A stretch of DNA of 48,811 nt from Chara braunii (Eukaryota > Streptophyta > Charophyceae > Charales > Characeae), in the NCBI GenBank assembly GCA_003427395.1, contig BFEA01000232.1:1353310-1402120 (forward strand), given 5' to 3'. Position 1 is the first letter of the stretch. Every line of letters begins with the position of its first letter. Positions 21,013 through 32,485 of this stretch are shown here, in pieces. The notes under the pieces were generated by a model. The model worked only from the letters and a program-made list of their open reading frames with translations, did not search any database and was not told the origin of the DNA. The position numbers and the translations under genes are program-made.

Positions 21013-22719
21013 ATGTCCGGTATCGAGACGCGTGCGCAGACAGCGAGAAGAGAAGAAAGGGAGAGAGAAGGTGTTTTGTTTGAGAGTGTGAGGAGGGGCA
21101 AGAGGAGTGTTCGTCCAAACGTCAGGCAAGAGCGGACCCCTCTTGAGAGATCTACTAACACCCCTTCCTCCGGCATGGCAGACATCACATCTGCCCAATG
21201 GCAGGCCATGCTGGACGCAGCGGACGAGAGCCAGAAACCGTTCTTTCAAAAATTGTATGATGGCGCCGTACAGAGGGAGAGGGAGGGAGAGGCAGCAACC
21301 AGGGCTACAAGCATAGTTGCTCAGGTGGCCCTCGTACAGGTCCCGGAAGCCAATGCTGACCGGTTCCAGGAGCGGCTAACTGCTGCCGTAACAGCCTTGG
21401 TTCAACTGCGAAACTTGGAGGATCTTGAGTCTCGTGTAACACTGTTGGAGCAGCGGAACCAAGAGCTGCAGGCTGAGATAATCAGCCTCAAACAGTCCCA
21501 ACTGTCTGCCCCCCGCCCTCCTAACTCTCGACCTACTGTAGTCCCGGTCTCTCAAACTAACACAGTCCTCACAATAAGGGCAAGCGGAACTGTGGCAAGC
21601 GCAGGAACCGGCGCTAGCTCCTCGAGCGGCAGCACCGGCAGTTCTGCGCTGGTCACCGTCCCAAATGTAGGGACATCAGCCCAAAACGCCACAGTCCTTA
21701 CTGGCGTTCAGTACAGCGGGCCCATGGTGGACAAGCGGGCGGCCACGCTGCCGTCCAAGTACGACGGGAAGGCAGACATCACCTCTTGGATTAGTTCCAT
21801 GCGGTCGTACTTCGAGGTCATGCGGACACCGCAAGAGGACCGAAGTATGATCATGGGGACTAATACTGAGCCCGCCGTATGAAACCACATTGAGCTCCAA
21901 GCTATTGCTGCAGGCTATGAACGCATAGACCTGACTGAATGGCTGAAGGTCACCCCTGTACGCGCCCTTGAGGACCTTCTCCTCGCACGGTACCAAGACA
22001 AGCATGCTGCGCTCAAGGCTAGGCTGAAGCTTGAGGCCCTCAAGGGTCAGACATGGAGGTCCTCCATGCAAGCTTTGGAACAACACTTTACTGGTCTGTT
22101 CACTACTCCGGATCTGGGTATGACCGATGCGTCTTGTATGGATGTAGTCATGGGAGTGGCCCCCAAAGAATACCTCTCCCTATTGGCACTCAAAGACCAT
22201 AACACCTGGCGAGAGCTCATGACGGATCTAGTCAACCTAGAGGCCAAGGACCTCGCCAGGCGGAAGAAGGCGCCCCCTGCAGGTGGGAAACCACAACGCA
22301 AGCGGTTTGGAAGTAGAAACCAACTTGCACTGCATGATCATCTAGAGGCTGAAGATCAGTCCTATGCGGATGATTTGACTCTAGATGACAATCTAGAGCC
22401 GGACTTCGATATGGGTTGTTCCTCATCAGCCATTGAGTCCAACGTAAATGAAGATGAAAGGCTTAATGATTTCAGAAAGACTGCTTCAAACAAGGGGCCG
22501 AACCGTGGTTCAGGTAAGGGAACTGTTGTCCACCTCCCAAAGAATGCAAAGATCCCTGAGAAACCGGAGGATGCATCAACCAAGCCTTGGGAAGCCCTCC
22601 GTATCAGTAAAAAGGAATGGGAAAGAAGATCTAAACTGCGCATATGCCTGCATTGTCAAAAACCTGGGCATGCTGTGCAGGACTGTTTCAGACTTCAGGG
22701 AAACAACAAAAGGGCGTAG
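21013..22719 (+). pseudogene. F element: gag
   Basis: The start is placed at MSGIETRAQTARRE. An N-terminal basic region is followed by a coiled coil (LEDLESRVTLLEQRNQELQ), a Ser/Thr-rich linker and the capsid region (KYDGKADITSWISSMRSYF... LLLARYQDKHAALKARL...). The nucleocapsid knuckle CLHCQKPGHAVQDC fits CX2CX4HX4C. A single in-frame TGA (21880-21882), probably from CGA, interrupts it. The gene ends ...QGNNKRA-TAG, with the slip heptamer 12 nt upstream of the stop. Confidence 0.9.
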
Positions 22720-22741
22720 AGGAGTCATCAACACTCCCTAC
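22698..22741 (+). promoter_or_regulatory. F element: candidate programmed -1 frameshift signal (GGGAAAC + stem)
   Basis: The gag frame reads caG GGA AAC AAC AAA. A -1 slip gives QQKGVEESS in the protease frame. An 11-nt spacer is followed by GTAG(a)GGAGT (22716-22725) paired with ACTCCCTAC (22733-22741): 9 bp, one bulged A and a 7-nt loop. The gag stop lies within the stem. Confidence 0.78.
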
Positions 22742-23348
22742 AACAAGGGAAGCTGGAACATCAGATGCAGGCCCCTCCGATGAGCCTGAATCTGATCAAC
22801 AACCCACTCTTGAAGCCCGAAACGACGCTGACTCCAAGGCTGCTGCAGTTCATGTGTTGTACACCGAGCCTTGGGAGAAGTCTAAGGAAGTTGACTTCCA
22901 CGCTCACATGGAACATTGGCTGCAGCTCAAGCAGCAACGCCGTGTTCAAGGGAGTGTGGAATTGACCTTCTTTAAACTACTCATCAACCGCCGATACATC
23001 CACGTGCTGATTGACAGTGGTTCAACCACTAATTTCTTTTCTCCTAACGGGATCCGTAAGGCGGGCCTGAGAATGAAGCAAGTGGAACTGCAGAACCCTT
23101 GTCAGACCCAGGTGGGTAACCAAGAGGTTGTCACCTCTACACATGTTGTCAAAGGTGTGCGCGTCACCTTTGACAAGGACCGCACTGTCACACATGAGCT
23201 CAACTTCTATGTCATGGACAAGTGTCCGTTCGACACGGTCATTGGCTTGGGCTGGTTAAAGGCTCATTGCCTAAGGACCACGTGGGCGGACAACCAGTTC
23301 GTGGTGCGTGATGCCAAGGGGAACGAGCGTACCGTCCTATTGGATTGA
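22704..23348 (+). pseudogene. F element: aspartic protease
   Basis: This is open in the -1 frame relative to gag. After a linker it contains HVLIDSGSTTNFFS with the canonical DSG catalytic triad, and then FDTVIGLGWLKAH near the C-terminus. It ends in TGA, with the reverse transcriptase frame again at -1 and overlapping by one to a few bases. Here I see no clear slip site, so this second shift is more likely a mutation. Confidence 0.88.
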
Positions 23349-24562
23349 CGCGCGAGTCCCCTGTGACTCTTCTAAGTGCAACCAAATTCTGCAAATCAGT
23401 GCGCAGGTGCAAGGAGATTGAGTTTGTACATATAGCTCTTGTAAAACCTCTCCATGTGCCTTCTACTTTTGCTGCATTTTCTACGTCGGAAAGTAACTCC
23501 ACCTCTACTACTTCTACTTTTGTTCCACCTACTTCTACTATAAATAATCAACCTACTTCTGATCCAAATACCTCGAAACCGGTTGTGATTGCTGTAAATC
23601 CTCAATCTAATTTTCTTTCCCTTGATGAGGATGATCCTCCACCGGAAATCCCAGCAAACATTCGCTGTCTATTAGATCGATTTCCTGAAGTCTTGGCTGA
23701 ACCTCGCGGAGTTCCCGAGCGTCCAGTCAAACACAAGATCGAAATAATAGAAAGGAGTGTTCCTCCAAAGGGCTGCGTCTACCGTATGGGACAAGGCGAG
23801 TTGAAGGAGTTGCGGAGACAAATTGATGACATGATTGATCGTGGATGGATTAGGCCGAGTGAGTCTGAATTTGGCGCACCTGTCTTGTTTGTACCAAAGT
23901 AAGGAGGCAAACTCCGGATGTGTATTGATTATCGTGGCCTGAATCGGATTACAAGAAAGAATGCTTACCCTCTGCCTCGCATAGATGATTTGTTAGATGC
24001 AGCAGGTGGATGCAAGGTCTTCTCCAAGATCGACCTCAAGTCTGGCTACCACCAGATTGAAGTTGATCCGAGCGACCAACATAAAACTGCATTCAAGACT
24101 CGCGACGGGCTGTACAAATTCATCGTTATGCCCTTCGGTCTTATGAATGCACCTGCCACATTTCAGTGCCTCATGGACAAGGTACTCCACCATCAGCTTA
24201 ACAGGTTTGTGGTTGTGTATCTTGACAACATTTTGATTTTCAGCAAGTCCATGGAGGAGCACGTCAAGCATCTTGAGGAGGTTTTGCAAGTCCTCAAGGA
24301 AGCTCAACTGCACCTCAACTTAGAGAAATCCGAGTTTGGTAGGGACAGTGTCATCTATCTCGGGCACCAATTGTCTGCAAACGGCCTTGAGCCGGAGGCA
24401 ACCAAGGTTGAGGTCATTCGAAACTGGCGTCAACCAACGAACGTACGCGAACTGCGTTCTTTCCTCGGTTTGGCTTCTTATTACCGGAAGTTTGTACCCA
24501 TATTTTCTGTTATTGCTCACCTACTCTCGAGACTGACAAGTAAGAATGTTGCTTATGTGTAG
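23345..24562 (+). pseudogene. F element: reverse transcriptase
   Basis: A linker (HIALVKPLHVP...) leads into KGCVYRMGQGELKELRRQ, GWIRPSESEFGAPVLFVPK and a TAA at 23900-23902, then MCIDYRGLNRITRKN, FSKIDLKSGYHQIE and MPFGLMNAPATFQ. The active site is VVVYLDNILIFSK: the second catalytic Asp of YLDD is Asn (GAC to AAC), which would abolish polymerase activity. The connection domain ends at a TAG (24560-24562) where Trp is expected. Mobility of this copy would need proteins supplied by another copy. Confidence 0.92.
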
Positions 24563-26614
24563 TGTGAGAAATGTGAGACTGCGTTCCAAGCCTTGAAGGA
24601 GGAGGCTTTGGTGAGTCATCCTGTGCTTCGCATTGCGGATCCCAACCTCACGTTCGTAGTCACTACAGACGCGAGCCAGTTTGGGATTGGCGCAGTGCTG
24701 CAACAAGATGACGGTGATGGCCTGCGCCCGCTCGAATATTACAGCAAACACATGCCCAGCCACAAGGTAGCTACTTCCACATATATGCGTGAGCTCTACG
24801 CCTTGCGCGAGGCGCTCACACATTGGAAGCACTACCTCTTGGGTCGTCACTTCAAGGTCTATTCAGATCATCAGACCTTGCAGTGGATTAAGACGCAAAC
24901 TGATCTCTCTCCAACGTTGACCCGCTGGCTGCATGACATTGATGTCTTCAACTTTGAACTAAAACATAAGAAAGGCTGTTATAACCGTGTTGTTGATGCT
25001 TTGTCACGCCATCCCGAGTATTTGACTTGCCTTGTGGACTCATACGACCTCCGGAGGAAACTGAAGGAGGATCTGGTCGAACACACTGCCAAGGATCCGG
25101 ACCTTAGTCCCATCCTAGAGCAGCTCAAGGCTGACCCCAACAGTCAGCCTGATTTTCACGAATGCGAAGGTCTTGTATTTCGCCGGTACGGAAAGTTTGA
25201 TCGTTTGTGTGTTCCCAACCATGCGCCTCTCCGGACTCATTTCTTGGATTTGGCACATGGTCGGAGTGGACACTTCGACTTTGAAAAGACATATGGGAGT
25301 CTTTTGCAACAGTTTGATTGCCTGGGAATGAAGGGATCTGCTCAGAAATTTATCGCTGAGTGTCAAGTCTGTCAAAGAACAAAGGTCCATAGGCATAAGC
25401 CTTATGGCCTGCTGAAACCCCTCCCAATTCCTGATGGTCCCGGGGAGTCGGTCTCTATCGATTTCACAGACATGGGAAAGGTGAGTGCGGCAGGGAACTC
25501 ACAAGTTATGGTCATTGTGGACCACTTTTCTAAATTTCTGAACCTGATCCCTCTACCTCCTCATGCACCGACTGAACTAGTGATTGAAGAATTTCACCAA
25601 CAGTACATTCTGCAGTATGGACCCCCGAAAACTCTTGTGAGTGATCGGGATACCAGGTTCATCAGCGCCGATTGGAAGGACTTCACCTCACAGATCTATG
25701 ACATCAAACTCAACAAGACTTCTGGTCGACACCCCGAAGCCAACGGATTGGCTGAGGAAATCAACCAGACTGTCATTCAATTGCTTTGTGCACTAATCGT
25801 TCCAGATCAGAATACCTGGGATAAGGAGTTACACAAAGTGAAAGGATTGTACAACAATTCCATTCACTCTGCGACGGGCGTAACGCCGAACCAGCTGCAG
25901 TACGGTTGGCAGCTGCACAATCCCCTCTCCTATTTATTCCCAGAACGGTCCCCTGGTCTGACACCCGGCATGCCTGGCTACAATGCCAAGTATGCACGCC
26001 TGCTCAAGGCTGCGATCGCAGCAATGAACAAGCGTCAGCATGCCATGATCAAACACGCTAACAAACTGCGCAAAGAAGCAAAGTTCCAAGTAGGGGATTA
26101 TGTTTGGGTCAAAATGTCTGGGTTTTCTGATGAAGAGGGTGTATCACGGAAGCTTCTTCCATTGTATTACGGCCCATGGCAGATTCTGAAGGTGATTGGT
26201 GATGACTTTGGTCCTTCTCATGTGATTGATGTGCCTCATCACCTGCGCACATATCCGGTCTTTCATGCGTCCAAACTGTTCCCACACATTGATGATGAGA
26301 CTTTTCCTTTTCGAGACCCTATGATACCTCGCACTATCGACGGCGGCCATGAGATAGACCGAATCGTTTCTCACGAAGGAAGAGGGAGGAACAGACAGTA
26401 CAAGGTTCACTTCCTCTATCACCCGCTGAACGAATTTTTCTGGATCGACCGGAGAGAACTGCTAAAGAGTGCTCCACGTGTTGTGAACGCATACGAACGA
26501 CAGATTGTTGATGGGCAGGCCGCTAAGTTCTCTGCAAAACTCACTCCCTACAGTCTCACCAAATCTCTCTTTCTGATCTACGCCTATGATGCCTTTTGTG
26601 CCGACTCTGAATGA
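24563..26614 (+). pseudogene. F element: RNase H, integrase and chromodomain
   Basis: A 680-codon uninterrupted frame. RNase H comes first (VVTTDASQFGIGAVLQQDDG, STYMRELYALREAL, VYSDHQTL, VVDALSRHP). The integrase zinc domain follows (HGRSGHFDFEKT... CQVCQRTK), then the DDE core (SIDFTDMG, VSDRDTRF, HPEANGLAEEIN), GPY/F (QVGDYVWV, RKLLPLYYGPWQI, TYPVFHASKLF) and a chromodomain-like tail (HEIDRIVSHEGRGRNRQYKVHF... FFWIDRRELL... VVNAYERQ). The DDE residues are all present, so integrase is the best-kept enzyme of F. It ends at TGA, 42 bp before the 3' LTR. Confidence 0.93.
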
Positions 26615-26640
26615 GTTACTCGCTCGAAGGGACCTCGCTC

Positions 26641-26656
26641 TTGAGAGGGGGGGTAG
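26641..26656 (+). promoter_or_regulatory. F element polypurine tract
   Basis: TTGAGAGGGGGGGTAG immediately precedes the 3' LTR TGTAATGAC. Confidence 0.8.
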
Positions 26657-27870
26657 TGTAATGACTCGCCAAAACACAGACTGAGAACACTGCCAATTTC
26701 TAGGATTTGCCACTGGAATGAATGCCTTGCTGTGATTCCCGCATTCTGCTGTGTTTTCCAAGTTTGTGTGTGTGTGCGTGCCTGCCCGTTTGCATGCCTG
26801 TCTGAGTGCTTGTCAGTTGAGTGTGTGTGTAACCCATAAGGGTACTTGTTGGTTGCAAGGCCCCGCAGGGCCGGTACTTACCTGTGGCCGTGACTTTGAG
26901 GGTTGCAGGGGGGGTAAACACTCGGGTAGCGGGGGGTAGGCCCACGACACTTAGAGCAGCTGGGGAAAAACACTCAAGTAGCAAGTAGGCCGAGCAGAGG
27001 AAGACAAAAAGTTGGCATTTTTAGAGGCCCAGTAGCGGTAGGCTAGAGGTAGGTCGGTACCAGTCCAAGTAGCCCGGGTCTAGGGCCTGTCCAGACAATA
27101 ACAGAGCCTGCAATGATGTTTCCCTCCGAAAGGGAGGAGGTACCGGTTGCTGGGAGGCCGCTCGGCCTAGGAAGTCACCGCCCAGAAGGCCAGTAGGCCA
27201 CTATATCTTCAGGAAGAGCGAAGAGCTCTTCCTCATTTGCGGTATGCAAGGATTGGTGACATGCTGCTGGAGCGCTAGTGCTGGTCTGCTACAGCGCTGG
27301 GTGGAGGTGAAGGCAGCTGGACGCTCAACCTGGCTATGGCGAGCAGCCCAGTGTGAGGAGGAGGAAGAAGGAGGTTGAGGGAGAGGGTGGCGAGGCACTT
27401 ACGTGGCTATGGTAGACACCATCTTCATTACCTTGTTGGGCGCTGCATCTGGAAGGCCCCAGTTGGGGTAGTGCGACACCAAGGAAGCTCGAGGCAGAGT
27501 CAGGCATTGCGGACCAAGTTAGTAGCAGCATAGCTGCTTTGGGTAGTCCTTTGGACATCCGCGCAGCACCATAGCTGCTTGGGTTGTCCCTTGGACATCA
27601 GCGCAGCACCCTAGCTGCTTGGGGGTAGTCCACCATAGCCTACTCATGAGAGAGGAGGCTGAAGGAGGGAAGCCATAGCTATGGTGGACTTGTTGTTGTT
27701 GTTGTTGTTGTTGTTGAGTTGAGTCAGCAGTAAGGGGGAACTTCGGATATTGATTCTGGTTCATCCATTCATTGTTATTATTATTATTGAGAGAAGAATA
27801 AGATTGGTGAAGAGAAGGAGGAGGAGGAAGGTGCAGAGAGAAGGGGGAATTGTCATTGGTCTTGCTGGTG

Positions 27871-27902
<32 letters not shown>

Positions 27903-28032
27903 CTTCTTCTTCTTCTTCTTCTTCTTCTCCTCTGGTCTTTATCTCTTTGCAAGTGCTTTCATTTCTTTCGCAATTGGGTGGCATTGTCTTTCATTGTGAA
28001 TTTGCACTTGGGAAATGACCAGGATCGTAACA
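26657..28032 (+). repeat. F element 3' LTR
   Basis: It starts TGTAATGAC and ends ATCGTAACA. It is a complete 1376-bp copy that supplies the sequence missing in the gap of the 5' LTR. It contains a (GTT)n run (27690-27716), a (CTT)n run of about 56 bp (27873-27928), a perfect palindrome CCATAGCTATGG (27673-27684) and several repeats of 'catagctgcttgg' (27530-27640). Confidence 0.93.
27873..27928. repeat. (CTT)n microsatellite
   Basis: About 18 units of CTT within the F 3' LTR. It generates spurious poly-Leu and poly-Arg frames. Confidence 0.97.
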
Positions 28033-28300
28033 CTCATCGCAAAACTGTAATTCACAGTTTCACTACTTTTCCAGTACAAAATTCACAATTTGAGCGTCCC
28101 AGAATAATCGCAATGCAGTAAAGCAGTCACGGAACAATTTTGGATCATCAGGAGTCAACAGAGGATGAGAAATGAGCAGAGAGAGGTGGGAAGAGATGGC
28201 TATGGCTGTCATGCAGTCTGCGATTTTCACATCCAATCACTGACGGACAGATAGACCATTATAATTCACTAATCTAATCCTATCTGGATCGCTATGCAGG
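28033..28300. repeat. 268-bp direct duplication flanking F, right copy
   Basis: This starts right after the F 3' LTR and repeats 17929-18196. Beyond 28302 the M leader continues with unique sequence. Confidence 0.9.
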
Positions 28301-28947
28301 TAGGTGCATGGAACGGACTCACTTTCAGAGAATCTTGCAGGTATTTATGAAGATCTGGCTATGGCAGATGATAACCCTTATCTCGCCAATTTCTTCCAGG
28401 TATTCCTCCTGACAATCCCACGCACAAAACTGCTCCAAACTTGTTGATCCTCCTCAAGATCCTGTAGCGCTGCACTCCCTCAACCCAGATCCACTGTATC
28501 TGGTCCTGTGGCGCCCAGATAGCCAACAACAAAATATCTCGCCACAGTGCCTGGTAGCCGCTGATGCTAAAAATAGCCCCAGATGGGGTTATTTCTCCTG
28601 GAGATTAATACAAATTGTCAATCTCTGCCAGCGCTACCCAGGGATGATGCCGCTTAGGGTTCCCTGATGTCCTCAAGGGTAATTCGCCACTCTGGGGTAC
28701 TTCGCAATACTACCCTCAGGGTTGGCTATGGCGAATTAGCCCTGAACTCGCCACTTCCTGACAAGCGCCCTGACAGGCTCAGTGCGCTTGCTCAGTGCAA
28801 CCACTGAACACTTGAATCCACCGCTGAAAGTCTTCTTCCCTGCTGACTCAGTACTAGGAAGATGAATCGCCATGAAACTCTCGCCAGTAGATCGCCAGAT
28901 GAAGAAGATGCCTCAGTGCGCTCAACCCTCTGTGTTCCAATTCCAAT
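28033..28947 (-). mobile_element. M element 5' leader, LTR-proximal part
   Basis: Untranslated leader between the M primer-binding site and the F insertion. No convincing coding frame is present. It carries CTATGGC motifs (28200, 28358, 28726) and a splice-donor-like GCAGGTAGGT at 28296. Confidence 0.8.
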
Positions 28948-28963
28948 CCCAGCTCCGATACCA
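28948..28963 (-). promoter_or_regulatory. M element primer-binding site
   Basis: The minus strand reads TGGTATCGGAGCTGGG, 2 nt after the LTR end ...TTCATAACA. It is initiator-Met-like and related to the E, F and G sites. Confidence 0.85.
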
Positions 28964-28965
28964 GC

Positions 28966-30044
28966 TGTTATGAACTTGGTTGTCTGACGATTTTTACAGC
29001 CACTCACACACAAACAATCTCATACACGCCCATACATGCATAAGAGAAGGGGGAGAGGAGACAAAGTCCACACTGCACACAGAACAGAGTAGGCAGCGGA
29101 ATACAACTATGCACAGATGGGGAGAAGACACACAGTGTTTCTCACTCTCTGACAAACTCCCAACAACCAATCACAAGAAGAACCTGCAAGGATAACAATT
29201 GAAATCGCACTGATGATGAGCCAACTCAACCAATTATCGTAACAGAGTTTGTTCCAGTATCTGCCACTCTCAGAACCCACACCCCACTCTCTATCCTACA
29301 CCCAGTTAGTAGCGCCACACCAGAATAGCCTCCCAGGGGCCAGCGCCAACCACCCTGATGAAGAACAGGTCCTGCGATGAAGTCTTCAATGTAGATGGAC
29401 AACTTTGACGAAGGAACAGGCAGCTATGGCTGCCACCACCCACGAATACAAAGTGTAGAGCCTCGATGTAGCCCGGCCAGACGCAGGTACCCCCAGGGGT
29501 AGATGCGTTGAGGATGCCCCAGCTATGGTAGACTCGGACTGGGCCGGCTATGGCTGCTGTCAACGGCGAAGTCTCAGGATGCCGCCTGCAGACAGACACC
29601 GCCACCAACTTGCTTGGCTTCTCCCAAGCTGCTTCGCGAGGAATGAACTGCCAAAAGTCTTGAATCGATGCGCCTAACCTATCTATAAACTACACTAGAC
29701 CTAGACCGGACTGACTGACCGACCGGTACCATTCCTGTTTCGGCCTCTCGGCCTCTACCGGACCCGGCTATAGGCTATAGGACCGTCTATCAGTATAGGC
29801 CACTTAGGGCCTGTCTGTCCTAGGGGTAGTCCGGGCCTGTTATTCGCAGTTAGGGTAGTAGCAGGAAATTCAGTTAGTGTTAGGGCTATATTCTCCCAAA
29901 TTTGCAGATATGTCCCTCACGAATTTTCCTCACAGTTAGGTCTCTAAGTTAGCCCTCAACCAAACAAAATTACGGATCTAACCCTACCGGTCAGTGTACA
30001 GCCTCGCAGTCAACCTCGGCAGTCAGAATCAGCAAGTCATTGCA
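28966..30044 (-). repeat. M element 5' LTR
   Basis: On the minus strand it starts TGCAATGACTTGCTG and ends AAGTTCATAACA (1079 bp). It matches the split 3' LTR: 11888-12416 for the first half and 47533-48079 for the second. The flanking CGTG (30045-30048, CACG on the other strand) equals the bases after the other LTR end (48080-48083), which is the target-site duplication. Confidence 0.92.
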
Positions 30045-30497
30045 CGTGTATGAGGTCGTAGAGCCTTGTTGACCAAACTCACATGGGCTGAGTAGGGATA
30101 AAGGCCGTGTCTGACGACTAACTGACCCGGAGGACAAACCCTCCCGACAACTGGTACAAACTGGCGGGCTGCTCAGTGTGGCATGGTAGGCCCAAAATCC
30201 GAGTTGTGGGCTGCACAACGAGGGGACTTGCTGATCGCGTCGTCCTGTTTGCGACGTTAAATAATTCATGAGGAGTTACGGGGGATCTCCTTAAATGCCT
30301 CCTGATCAGCAGTAAGTTGTGTAGTGACAGCTTAGTGATAGGTCTAGGCTAGAGTGATAGGTCTAGGCTAGAGACCATAGTTGACAGGGTCCCACAAGGG
30401 CTCTGTGGTCCTTAGAGAGTCATATAGTCAGTCAGTCAGGGGATGGAAGTCTAAGTGGTGAGGAGTGGAACTGACACCCAGTTGTGCATCTATCACC
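30045..30497 (+). mobile_element. H element leader, gag-proximal part
   Basis: Untranslated sequence upstream of the H gag, cut at its left by the M insertion. It includes a roughly 75-bp stretch (30236-30310) homologous to the E leader (37439-37510). A 19-bp perfect tandem duplication (30334-30352 and 30353-30371) is also present. The outer leader continues at 48084 after correction of the inversion. Confidence 0.75.
30238..30310 (+). promoter_or_regulatory. H leader: conserved double-hairpin element
   Basis: CGTCG/CGACG (30238-30242 and 30252-30256) and AGGAG/CTCCT (30271-30275 and 30287-30291) form two stems. The E leader has both stems with different loop sequences. It is a candidate packaging or translation-control structure; the role is inferred. 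Confidence 0.55.
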
Positions 30498-32466
30498 ATG
30501 GTTGAGACGCGTAGTGGGAAGAGTACCGCCCCGTATACTAAGGAGCAAGAAGAGAAAGTTGCGGCTATCCTGAGAGAGGAAAAGGAGAAGATGGAGAAAA
30601 GGGAGCTTATTAAGCAGACAAAGGTGTTGGCCTTGATGGAGGAGCAAAAGGCCAAACAAAAGCAGATGGAGGAGGAGATCCAAAGGTGGGAGGAGGAATA
30701 GGAGGAGAAGTTGGTGGTGTTAGAATCAGAGACAGAAGAAGAAGAAGAAGCAAAGGAGCCACTGGAGAGAAGAGCAAGAAGGGAAGAAAAAGGGGAATCC
30801 AGTGGACCGCGGGAAACAGAAGCCAAGATGGAGAGGATGGTGAATGATTGGGTGGACAACCTAGCCCTGGGGGAGGAGGAAGAGGCGTTGTTGTTTGTCC
30901 CTCAGGTAGAGAGGGCGCAGTTAACAAAAGAGTTGGAGGGGGAAGAGAATCATTTGAAGCGGCAGGCGATGGAGGAGGAGAGGAAGTTAGAATGGAAACT
31001 ACGGCTCACCCGTGAGAGGAGGAGAAGATTGGAGGTGGCCGAGAGGATGGAAGAGGATTTGAAGGCCGCTGAAGTAGAACATGGGAAGATGGTCGTGCGG
31101 GTAGATCTCTAGAAGAAGGTGGAGATTCTATCGCAAAGCGTAGAAGTGATGTTGAGGGCGCAACAAGAGCAATTGCGTTATCTAAAGGGCCACGATATTA
31201 CGCTGCAGTCTATGCGCGTCGGTTTTAAAGATTTCGTGAAAGATATGATGATGCATGTAGGAAGCGAACTGCGCACGATTATAGAGGGCACGCAAAAGTT
31301 TTGTATGGGCGCTATCAAGGGCGCCAAGACAAGAGGCGTTAAAGAAGAAGAGGCCCGACCGCGCAGAGAGCCAGTTAAGGTCAAGTTCCCTAATTCCTAT
31401 AGCGAGAAGAAGGAGGAGAATTTTGATAACTAGGAGGCAAATGTCAACTCGTACATCCACTTGCAGAAGATCATACCTAAGGAGAAAGTCCTCATCGCCT
31501 TCCATGCCCTCAAAGACGAAGCATCCAGCTTTGCCAGATCGCTTGCCCGACCTGCCCAATGCGAAAATAGTATGATAGCGTATTCCAAAATCACCCCTCT
31601 CTCTGAATTTTTTAAGTTGCTTCGTAAAAGGTTTGCTGATGTCACACGAGGCATCAGGGCCTCTGACAAGTTGCAGACCATCCACTCTTGCCAGTGGAGG
31701 AGTGCTAGGGCACTCAAGGGCGTAATGGATGAGTTAGTCGTTGTCCCTGACCATGGAGTCACAGAGACTCAACTGTCAACCTATTCTACCGTGCCATGCC
31801 CGAGTCTCTGCGTGGGCACTTCTTCGAAAAGAGCAAAGAGTCGGCCATGACTTACGACACCTTGAGCAGGGAGGTGGTAGCTTCGAAGCACGGTCCATGC
31901 CAGTTTCCACTTTCTGGCATAAGGACTTGGATAAGGGTAAGAAGTAGAAAGGTCGTACTATTTCTATCCAGGTGAGGGCCAAGGATCATTTGATCCTTAC
32001 TTTAGATGAAGGTGGCATGGAAGAGGTCCCCTGTAGTCAAATTGAGTGCGGCCTAGAGGAGGACAGTAGTATGAGTCAGGGGAGGACCTATGCTGCTATC
32101 GCGGTTGGAGGGAGGCCGCAAGGAAGAGGAGGCCAGGGCCAAGGGGGCCGGGCCTCTAGTGGCCGAGTGCAGGGCGATCAGGGGGTTGGCGGCAGAGGAA
32201 ACCGCCAAGAGGGAGGCGGGGGTCAAGGTCCCCCGCAAAACCGCTCTCGTTACAATCGGTCACCTCCCAGGAGGGGTGGATGGCACCCTGGCTGGCCGCA
32301 AGGCAAGCCCTGGGAAGATTTGGGTCTCGAACAGTCAGTGTGGCAGAGGAGAATAGACCAGGATTAGTGCATTTATTGCGGTGATCTGGGGCACATCATT
32401 AAATACTGCCCCAAATATCGAGAGGCCCGATTTGCTGCACAAGCAGCAAAAGGCAACCGCCGGTAG
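30498..32466 (+). pseudogene. H element: gag
   Basis: The start is placed at MVETRSGKSTAPYTKEQ. The first 220 codons are very rich in Glu/Lys/Arg and strongly coiled-coil. A capsid-like part follows (KVKFPNSYSEKKEENFDN... HLQKIIPKEKVLIAFHALKDEASSFA), then a Gly/Arg-rich tract (32090-32330). The nucleocapsid knuckle CIYCGDLGHIIKYC fits CX2CX4HX4C. Stops and frameshifts are numerous (for example TAG near 30700, TAG near 31110, TAG near 31431, TAG 32365-32367). It ends ...AAKGNRR-TAG; the GN dipeptide sits where E, F and G have their slip site. Confidence 0.82.
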
Positions 32467-32485
32467 GAGTTGCAACTGCTCTTAC
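32452..32485 (+). promoter_or_regulatory. H element: decayed frameshift site with conserved stem
   Basis: GGCAAC replaces the GGAAAC of the other elements in the same codon phase, so the heptamer is lost. A 7-bp stem GTAGGAG/CTCTTAC (32463-32469 and 32479-32485) with a 9-nt loop remains. It matches the E stem (AGTAGGAG/CTCTTACT, 9-nt loop), although the loops differ. The protease is at -1, as expected. Confidence 0.55.

Noticed and set aside
23340-23350. Second programmed frameshift between protease and reverse transcriptase in F
   Set aside because: No X XXY YYZ heptamer at the overlap; E, G and M keep protease and RT in one frame apart from mutations, so a mutation is more likely.
27761-28121. 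Poly-Leu and poly-Arg proteins
   Set aside because: They are translations of a (CTT)n microsatellite inside the F 3' LTR.
28966-29195. Conserved small proteins encoded in the M LTR (MSDDFY..., present twice)
   Set aside because: The conservation is that of two LTR copies; the frame lies antisense to M and shows no domain.
30465-30497. Earlier upstream start for H gag (MELTPSCAS...)
   Set aside because: The MVETRSGK start resembles the MSGIETRAQ start of F gag, and the upstream codons look like leader.
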